Origin: Chromera velia
Taxonomy: Eukaryota > Sar > Chromeraceae
Reading direction: 5' to 3'
NCBI GenBank assembly: GCA_018398765.1
Contig: JAHBMJ010003019.1
Location: forward strand, 1-13,865
Length of the DNA stretch: 13,865 nucleotides
In this document: positions 8,776-13,865 of the stretch, piece after piece
Position numbering within the stretch: position 1 is the first letter of the stretch
Layout of the letters: the number at the start of each line of letters is the position of its first letter
Notes under the pieces: generated by a model
Seen by the model: the letters and a program-made list of their open reading frames with translations, nothing else
What the model was told of the DNA's origin: nothing
Database searches by the model: none
Position numbers and translations under genes: made by a program

Positions 8776-8779
8776 AACG
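8776..8779. repeat. Target-site duplication, right copy (AACG)
   Basis: AACG directly follows the right inverted repeat and matches 6652-6655. Counting only one copy keeps the interrupted gene in frame. Confidence 0.8.
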
Positions 8780-9263
8780 GTATCAAAGTCCAGGTTTTTG
8801 AGAAGCTGCGCTAGGAGTGTAGTCTGCACATGGACCTGTAGGCGGGATTCGGTGATACGCTCCAAGAGCCACTCTTCTTTGAGGGAAACGGAGGGGAAGA
8901 AACAATACTAGACTATAATTGGAGCCTGGAGAGCCTACAACCACCATCCACCTACGTGTACTAGGTTCTGCACGTAGTTGAAAATGCTATGGCTTGGAGG
9001 CCACGCTCTAGTACCGTACTAGGAAAAGGCTCCAAGCCTGAGTCCAGTAGGTCTACCGAGGCATCATATGGTAAGCTTTTGTCCAATACATCTAGGAAAC
9101 TTATCGAAGCCTCGACAGTTTGAATGCCAGCGGTTACAAACGGCAAAAGGTGAAAAGGGACAACCACACTGCTCGTGGGATAGTGTTGGCCTAGGAAGTT
9201 GGCGATGAGCGCATAAATGGGTGGAAAAGCCCAGAAAGATCGCTTATTTCTCTTTTTAACCAT
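8776..9263 (-). pseudogene. Chromodomain-containing large protein, decayed; 5' portion
   Basis: The likely start is ATG at 9261-9263 (MVKKRNKRSF...). About 99 codons are open to a TAG at 8961. Protein-like sequence then continues in other frames (IFNYVQNLVHVGGWW; NYSLVLFLP), so at least two frame changes lie between about 8880 and 8965. From about 8893 the frame is open again (VSLKEEWLLERITESRLQ...) up to the insertion at 8779/8776, where it is in phase with the piece that begins at 6651. Together the two pieces, without the element, span about 2.33 kb or 780 codons. The family of this N-terminal part is not recognised. Confidence 0.6.
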
Positions 9264-9556
9264 TTTACTAGTAGCTATAGTGAACTAATTGAATAGCTTC
9301 CTATTAAACTCGAGATCGAATCACTAAACGCACATTTAGCAGGCTATGAAGAGTCATTTTCTAAGACTCCACGCCAGGACCTTCCGATTGTGGGACACCG
9401 CTTGACCAGTGAACTGTAGTCCTAGCTGTAGTTTGAGTTGTCAAAAACGCTTAGACACCTTCACATCAGAGATGGAAGTGAAGAAAGCACGAGAATACCT
9501 ACTGGAATAAGAGTTGCCATTTGACTCTCATTGCACACACCCCAAAAACAAAAAAA
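9264..9556. other. Spacer between the viral pseudogene and the spliced gene
   Basis: No gene is supported. The stretch should contain the old promoter of the leftward viral gene, the right boundary of the viral insertion and the 3' end of the host gene whose stop is at 9557. I found no terminal repeat matching the region left of 2017. Confidence 0.4.
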
Positions 9557-9972
9557 TCATACGAGCTCAGAAATGGTTGACCGCATATCTACACCCTCAA
9601 CAGCAGGGTCACTGGAAATGCCTGATGCTGAGCAATCGACCCCTTTAGGCAACTTTTCGACGGCAAAGGTCTCGTACTTACTGAAGTGAGCTGCTGGTTC
9701 ACTAGCAAGAAAACCACCCTCTGGTGCCCATGTTCCAAACCCAGTTTCGTTACCGTACATTCTACGAAGGGCCGCAATGAGTTTGAGGAAAAAGTCGTTG
9801 TTCTCCTCGTCGACTATTATGAGAACTTCCACCTCCGCGAAATTCCGCGCTTCAAGGTGTCGCACGTAGCCTCTCATTTCATCCTGCAGACTGGAACTTT
9901 TCGCAGCGAGGAATCCACGAATGCCAGATCTCTTAGGTGTAAAAAAGAGGTGGGCCACAGACACTTTGCGGT
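9557..9972 (-). CDS. Terminal exon of a multi-exon gene, unknown protein
   Basis: About 137 residues ending ...DMRSTISELV and a stop at 9557. The chosen acceptor, CCACCAGCAG before ACCGCAAAG, gives entry phase 1, agreeing with the exit phase of the exon at 11038-11322; an alternative three bases upstream (9975) keeps the same phase. The segment has alternating helix- and strand-like parts (EVEVLIIVDEENNDFFLKLIAALRRMYG) like a folded globular domain, but I cannot name it. GC content and style differ from the AT-richer viral region to the left and match the exons to the right, so it is probably a host gene. Confidence 0.6.
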
Positions 9973-10076
9973 CTGCTGCTGGTGGCGGGAGCCGTCCAAA
10001 GGCTTGCGCAGCTGCAGCAGCACGATGACATGCATAACACACGCTGAGTCCTAGGCTGAGTCACACCACAGCCGCG

Positions 10077-10106
10077 GGCAGGCAGGCAGGCAGGCAGGCA
10101 GGCAGG
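10077..10106. repeat. (GGCA)n microsatellite
   Basis: About seven uninterrupted GGCA units on the plus strand, within the last intron of the leftward gene. Confidence 0.9.
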
Positions 10107-10329
10107 TGCAGGTATGGCAGGAGCTAATGTCGGAAGAGAGACACCACGGACGCAGACGACCTTGAGTCACACACGTGAGCAGCACACACTACGCCTATGA
10201 ACAGAAGTACGACGGTCAACACGCACTCCTGGCTAGCTGGCGGTGACGCGCGTCGGCCACACACACGCAGCATGCACGAAAAAAAGCTCGAGAGGCATAC
10301 GAACCCCATCAGACGAACGGCCAGACCTT

Positions 10330-10850
10330 TCGATGCAGGCACGCACGTACTTTTTCACGGCACGCATCCACACTCCCTACGGTTCCATCCCACCACAGAA
10401 CAGCCGGACCGCACAACACGCCCACGTCAACTTAAAGAGATGGAGATGCCGAATGTATGATGGAGATTTTTTTGTTCGGGCGACGAGAAAAAGAAAGGGG
10501 GGGGGAAGCCCGCGGACACTGCGCTCAGGCGTCGATCTCACACAGCCAGCCACTCACACACACAGAGCACTCGCGTACTTCCATCTGGCGACGTCGAATG
10601 TATGCTGGAGAAAACGGGAAAGGCCCGCAGACACTCAAAGCTCGACAGACCAAGACCAAGCCTCTTGACACAGGATGCACGCGCGCACGCTGTTTGACCG
10701 TTCCATCCATCACGACACACCCGACCAACGAGTCACACACGGCACGCGCATGTCAATCTAAAGAGATGGAGATGCCGAATGTAGGATGGAGAATTTTTTG
10801 TGCGGGCGAGGTCGCGACGGAAAAAGAAAAATACCGGGAAGGGGAAGCCA
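10330..10850. repeat. Diverged direct repeat, two copies plus a fragment
   Basis: A unit with AAAGAGATGGAGATGCCGAA at 10434 recurs at 10760, followed in both by a GATGGAGA, T-run, CGGGCGA pattern and a purine-rich tail. Upstream parts (GTTCCATCC; CACGC...GTCAA) also correspond. A third partial copy (GTCGAATGTATGCTGGAGAA) lies near 10588-10615. Confidence 0.75.
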
Positions 10851-11037
10851 GGTCGAGCCAAACGAGTCACACGCGACTCAGGAGAAAACCAGAGAGCCGA
10901 AGTCTCTGACGGTGACGGATGGCACACGAAAAGAGCGCACACAGCCTAGAACGAAGGCCTGCCTGACAATCAGGGAGGCCAGCTAACAGACAGAGGTGGA
11001 GGCGACGAAGACAAGACACGCACGCGTCAACACTTAC

Positions 11038-11322
11038 CGGGCTGCGGCTGCTGCTGCTGACGGAGGAGGAGGTTCTTCTCCTCCCTCAGCTGCTCTTCCT
11101 TCTTCCTCAGCTGCTTGAGCTCGTCCCTCAGCCCCTCCATCGTCCAGTGCGCGCCCCGATAGATCCCCACCTCTTGGGGGTCTGTCTTCCCCCCCAGCGC
11201 AGCCTCTACCTGTTCGATTTTCCGCGTCACCTTTTCCAGGTCCGACTCCCCCCCCTGTCCCGCACTGTTCCCATTGTACGCGTGGGCGAGCCGATTCCTC
11301 GTCTTGCCCGACAGCGCCCAAC
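11038..11322 (-). CDS. Internal exon with coiled-coil, same unknown gene
   Basis: A 285-bp exon between CTTTGCGATGTGCAG (acceptor) and a GTAAGT donor; entry phase 1, exit phase 1. It begins with WALSGKTRNRLAHAYNGN, passes through a Gly-rich stretch, then becomes strongly charged and helical (VTRKIEQVEAALGG; GLRDELKQLRKKEEQLREEK), a clear coiled coil of about 40 residues, and ends in a polyglutamine patch (QQQQPQP). Coiled coil and polyQ suggest protein-protein contacts or oligomerisation. The whole-gene function is unrecognised. Confidence 0.7.
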
Positions 11323-11596
11323 CTGCACATCGCAAAGAGGGCCCCTTTGCATGATTGATCGAGTAGGCCGAAGGCCAGACGGCCCACGCAAAAGACCGCA
11401 TGCAGACACAGAACTCTGGGAGAAGATAGAAGGAAAAGCCATCTCTGTACTTACGGGCAAGAGAAGATCGAAACCGGATGACCATACAGCCTAGCCAGCC
11501 AGCAGAGCACGACAAGCAACACAAGGCATTAGCGCGGTGCAACACAAGTGAGCAGACTACCCAGACACCAAAAAAAACGAAGGAGGACAGACGCAC

Positions 11597-11666
11597 CTCT
11601 GGGAGGAATCGAACTGCCTCTGGCAGGGTCCCGCTCATCTGGCAGCAGACTGGAGGTGTGGAAAGC
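11597..11666 (-). CDS. Internal exon, same unknown gene
   Basis: A 70-bp exon between TGTGTGTGCAG and a GTGCGT donor; entry phase 0, exit phase 1, matching the next exon. The peptide is AFHTSSLLPDERDPARGS followed by SIPPR. No domain is recognisable at this length. Confidence 0.55.
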
Positions 11667-11686
11667 CTGCACACACATACACGTAC

Positions 11687-11731
11687 AATGGCGAAGATCT
11701 TGCTTGGAACCAGACTGCGCACGAACAGATC
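11687..11731 (-). CDS. 45-bp internal exon, same unknown gene
   Basis: Fifteen codons (DLFVRSLVPSKIFAI) between CTGGTGGTCTCAG and GTACGTG, phase 0 on both sides. Only 20 bases separate it from the next exon (11667-11686). That is too short for a normal intron, so either the two are one exon with an open junction, or one splice choice is wrong. The peptide itself looks coding. Confidence 0.4.
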
Positions 11732-11764
11732 CTGAGACCACCAGGGCAGGCATGCTCTACTCAC

Positions 11765-11850
11765 CGCTTGAAGAAGCTCTTGGGCTGCACCCTGGCTCGA
11801 CTCGGCCACCCTCCTCCCCGCAGGGCTTCTATGAAGACGCCCGCAGGGAC
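11765..11850 (-). CDS. Probable internal exon, frame unresolved
   Basis: An excellent acceptor (pyrimidine tract, then CTCTTTGCAG) at 11851 and a donor GTGAGT at 11764. Two frames are open across it. The frame whose exit phase fits the next exon needs entry phase 1 (contains RRVAESSQGAAQELLQA), whereas the nearest upstream exon at 12217-12311 exits in phase 0. A shorter 27-base version using the acceptor GAGCCAG would fit phase 0 to 0, and a missed small exon is also possible. Confidence 0.4.
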
Positions 11851-12216
11851 CTGCAAAGAGCCAGGAAGGAAAAAAGGAAGCGGTTCGGAGCAGGAACGCG
11901 GGAAGAGACGGCCAGCACATGGATACACAAACTCACGCGGAAAGCAGGACAGGAAGGAAGGACAGACGGACGGACAGAAAAGACGACAGGCAGAGAGGGC
12001 GAAAGGAGAGAGTGGGAGAGCCGAAGGAGGGCGGGACAGCTGGCCTGCAGACCCACCTGCAGGACTCGCGCGACCATCCAAGAGAGCGACAGAAGTGGCT
12101 AGAGGCTGCACGCAGGGTACCAGGGCGAGCAAGAAAGATATTGAGAGACGCAAGGGGGGGCAGAGACACGCGAACAAAGATGGGACAGAAAAACGGTTGA
12201 GGCACGCCTGGCTCAC
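11851..12216 (-). other. Pyrimidine-rich intron
   Basis: Almost entirely purine on the plus strand (GGAAGG, GACAGACGGACGGACAG and similar), so C/T-rich in the transcript. Long open frames here on both strands reflect low-complexity composition, not genes. Confidence 0.55.
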
Positions 12217-12311
12217 CTCTTGTTGTAGGGTTGTAAAGAGGTGGGGGCAGACGTCGTCCTTCGGCCCAATGTTCTGCAGGGCGAAGGTCTCCTCAGGACG
12301 CTCCCAGGGAT
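12217..12311 (-). CDS. Internal exon, same unknown gene
   Basis: A 95-bp exon between CCTTGACGCAG and a GTGAGC donor. Entry phase 1 joins cleanly with the exon at 13167-13224, and exit is phase 0. The peptide reads PWERPEETFALQNIG, then PKDDVCPHLFTTLQQE: charged and not low-complexity, unlike the surrounding intron DNA. No family recognised. Confidence 0.6.
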
Positions 12312-13166
12312 CTGCGTCAAGGACACAAAAACAAAGTCGACACGCGCTAAGAAGAAAGCAAAGGGCCAGAGACAGAAGAACACACGTTCCCCCAAAGGAA
12401 AAGGTGCGAGAAGCGGAGGCAGCTAAAAGGCGGGAAGAAAAGAGCAGACAGGGCGCAAGAAGAGCTAGAGCGGAAAGGACCAGACAGAACAGAAGAGAGA
12501 CCAGAGCCACAGGGAACGGAAGAAGCAGGGACATGAGCAGTCCGGGATCGCAACAGGAGGAGAGCGGGGAGCAGGGGGCGGACAGCAGGGAGAGGAGAAA
12601 AGAGAAGTGGGGAGAAGGAGGAGGTGAGGGGGAAGGAGGGCGGCAAGAGGCCCGGAAAGAGGAGGAAGGAAGGGCTCCTACCGCCGCAAGACCGTTGAAG
12701 GAGGCAGACAGACAAACGCAGAAGAAATAAGAAGGAGCTCGAAGGCTCGAGCCTGATAAAGAGGCCAGACAAAGAGGCAAGAGAGAGAGGTGACACTTCC
12801 AGCCGCGGGTGACGGTCTTCGAACCGAAGTGTCACCAACCCAAGAAGGTGAAAGCACCTCACCGGTGACACTTATGACACTAATGACACCTTTTTAGAAA
12901 AAGTATGTAGAGAAAAAGAAGATAGGGGGCTGTATAGAAAAGAAAAGTTTTTGGAAAGGGTGTCACAACTGTCACCACTGTCACCGATTCCCTGCTTTCA
13001 CCTTCAAATGGTGGTGACAGCCGGATGACGCTTCTTTTTCGGATGGTGACACTCCGAAAGAAAGGGAACTGCAGCCTCAACTCGAACCGATGAAAGGAGA
13101 ACTAAGAGACCTGCCTGGCCAGGCAGAAAACAAGAAAAGGGACAAAGCCATCCCTCGGGAACGTAC
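12312..13166 (-). other. Intron with purine-rich (plus strand) half and a TGACA palindromic element
   Basis: 12312-12780 is low-complexity purine-rich DNA on the plus strand. 12789-13055 is a distinct AT-richer block of inverted TGACA/TGTCA motifs described separately. The frames of 170-340 codons crossing this region are compositional artefacts. Confidence 0.5.
12789..13055. repeat. TGACA-based inverted-repeat block (MITE-like)
   Basis: GGTGACACTTC (12789-12799) pairs exactly with GAAGTGTCACC (12826-12836). Further in, a 27-base unit with three TGACA motifs spaced 10 bases apart (12864-12890) is present again in inverted orientation at 12959-12985, with 21 of 27 positions matching. A last GGTGACACT lies at 13045-13053, next to a diverged copy of the left arm (AGCCG...GATGACG...TTC). 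No coding potential. Confidence 0.7.
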
Positions 13167-13224
13167 CTGCAGAAGGAGAAGCGTCCCAGTCGACTTCCAG
13201 TGGGGCGATGGGAGTCTGGAGAGG
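13167..13224 (-). CDS. Internal exon, same unknown gene
   Basis: A 58-bp exon between CTGCGTTCAG and GTACGT; entry phase 0, exit phase 1, in register with the exons on either side. Peptide PLQTPIAPLEVDWDASPSA. Confidence 0.55.
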
Positions 13225-13299
13225 CTGAACGCAGAGGGAGAAAGACGTCAGTCCACCAAAGGAGGAAACGCGTCGACAGGCCGGACACGCGTGACCCAC

Positions 13300-13373
13300 C
13301 ATTTCTCGTTGGGCTGCAGACAGGTGTCCCAAGTTGGGCAGGACAAAGGTCCCCCCGAGATCCCCCCAGGCAC
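13300..13373 (-). CDS. Internal exon, same unknown gene (first one visible)
   Basis: Acceptor CCTGCAG before GTGCCTGGG and a donor ATG/GTGGGT that gives exit phase 0, as the next exon requires; entry phase 1. Peptide AWGDLGGTFVLPNLGHLSAA then QREM. A second frame is also open and a later donor is conceivable, so the right-hand (5') limit and frame are less sure than for the next exons. The gene continues beyond the window. Confidence 0.4.
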
Positions 13374-13865
13374 CTGCAGGAAAGGGAGGGGAAGAAATGA
13401 TTTGGCCTTTGGACCCAGTTCGAGGGACACAAGAAGAAGTGGGGGAGGCAGTGAGGGCTGGAAGAGCAAGAGGTGAGGACAAAACGGCAGGGAGGAACGA
13501 AGGGCAGGGCTGGAAGAGGAACAGGGGGCAACAAAACGGCAGGGGAGGACGAAGGGCAGGGCTGGAAGAGAAACAGGGGGCAACAGAATGGCAGGGGTGA
13601 ACGGAGGGCATAGGAGGCAAGAGGTGAAGACAGAACGGCAGGGGGGGACGAAAGGAGGGGCTGGAAGAGAAACAGGGGGCAACAGAATGGCAGGGGTGAA
13701 CGGAGGGCATAGGAGGCAAGAGGTGAAGACAGAACGGCAGGGGGGGACGAAAGGAGGGGCTGGAAGAGAAACAGGGGGCAACAGAATGGCAGGGGTGAAC
13801 GGAGGGCATAGGAGGCAAGAGGTGAAGACAGAACGGCAGGGGGGGACGAAAGGAGGGGCTGGAAG
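13374..13865 (-). other. Pyrimidine-rich upstream intron ending in a tandem array
   Basis: Purine-rich on the plus strand throughout; most of it is the tandem repeat at 13457-13865. No exon could be supported. Confidence 0.5.
13457..13865. repeat. Tandem array: two 52-bp units, then 99-bp units
   Basis: GCTGGAAGAG recurs at 13457, 13509, 13561, 13660, 13759 and 13858. The first two spacings are 52 bp, the later ones exactly 99 bp with near-identical copies. The array is cut by the window end. Because 99 is a multiple of three, long repetitive open frames appear on the minus strand, but their composition (Pro/Ser/Cys/Phe) is that of the C/T-rich DNA. Confidence 0.92.

Larger units (their letters stand above)
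9973..11037 (-). other. Intron with internal repeats
   Basis: Donor CCCG/GTAAGTG at 11038/11037. The interior holds a GGCA microsatellite (10077-10106) and two diverged direct copies of a 150-180-base unit about 326 bases apart. Short open frames here overlap one another and are repeat-driven. No RNA gene was seen. Confidence 0.5.

Noticed and set aside
4812-9263. Chromodomain gene as a Ty3/Gypsy chromovirus integrase
   Set aside because: No reverse transcriptase, RNase H, integrase catalytic motif, LTR or primer-binding site was recognised around it; still possible if the motifs are badly decayed.
11761-12780. Minus-strand frame of 339 codons
   Set aside because: Dominated by Ser/Pro/Leu/Phe/Cys from C/T-rich DNA; it runs across good splice sites and contains the supported exon at 12217-12311, though its frame elsewhere is low-complexity.
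13102-13818. Minus-strand frame of 238 codons with a 33-residue repeat
   Set aside because: The repeat follows from a 99-bp tandem array of C/T-rich sequence; all frames are long there, so it is not evidence of a repeat protein.
13457-13865. Regularly spaced repeats reminiscent of a CRISPR array
   Set aside because: The units are directly adjacent and similar along their full length, with no unique spacers, and the context is eukaryotic.

Overview
The window looks like nuclear DNA of a microbial eukaryote (protist or alga) carrying the decayed remains of a large-DNA-virus-type or Polinton-like element. A second mobile element has jumped into one of the viral genes. A chromerid-like or other alveolate host is possible from the exon-intron style, but that is only an impression. 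There are no bacterial gene signatures (no operons or ribosome binding sites). Short GT-AG introns are visible, along with microsatellites and long pyrimidine-rich introns.

Layout. 1-2016: no supported gene apart from one candidate plus-strand exon at 1329-1434. 2017-4547 (+): a D5-type primase-SF3 helicase pseudogene. It has an archaeo-eukaryotic primase (prim-pol) domain, a PriCT-2-like linker, a D5_N-like region and an SF3 helicase core. It is broken by six internal stops and one frameshift, and one of the stops lies inside the Walker A loop. 4507-4782 (-): a small basic ORF of unknown role. 4812-6651 and 8776-9263 (-): two pieces of one long decayed gene, convergent with the primase-helicase. 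It contains a well-preserved chromodomain at 5493-5651 and is otherwise unrecognised.

6656-8775: a 2,120-bp DNA transposon-like element with about 50-bp terminal inverted repeats built on a TTTGA pentamer and a 4-bp target duplication, AACG. If the element and one AACG copy are ignored, the reading frame of the interrupted chromodomain gene is in phase across the junction, so the gene was probably still open there when the element inserted. The element carries its own minus-strand gene. It fits a four-exon model (8280 to 7064) with consistent splice phases, encoding 333 residues with a possible partial BED/C2H2-like finger and an acidic tail.

9557-13373 and beyond (-): a multi-exon gene, probably of the host. 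At least seven short exons can be located from splice sites and phase, although the exon near 11765-11850 is unresolved. Its introns are strongly pyrimidine-rich in the sense strand and hold GGCA repeats, diverged direct repeats, a TGACA-based palindromic element, and a 99-bp tandem array that runs off the right end.

The most interesting reading is a nested record: a viral or virus-like unit of about 5.1 kb (primase-helicase plus chromodomain protein, convergent) integrated beside a host gene, invaded by a transposon, then decayed. No capsid, packaging ATPase, polymerase B, reverse transcriptase or integrase was recognised. The unit is therefore either a fragment of a larger virus or a small two-gene element.
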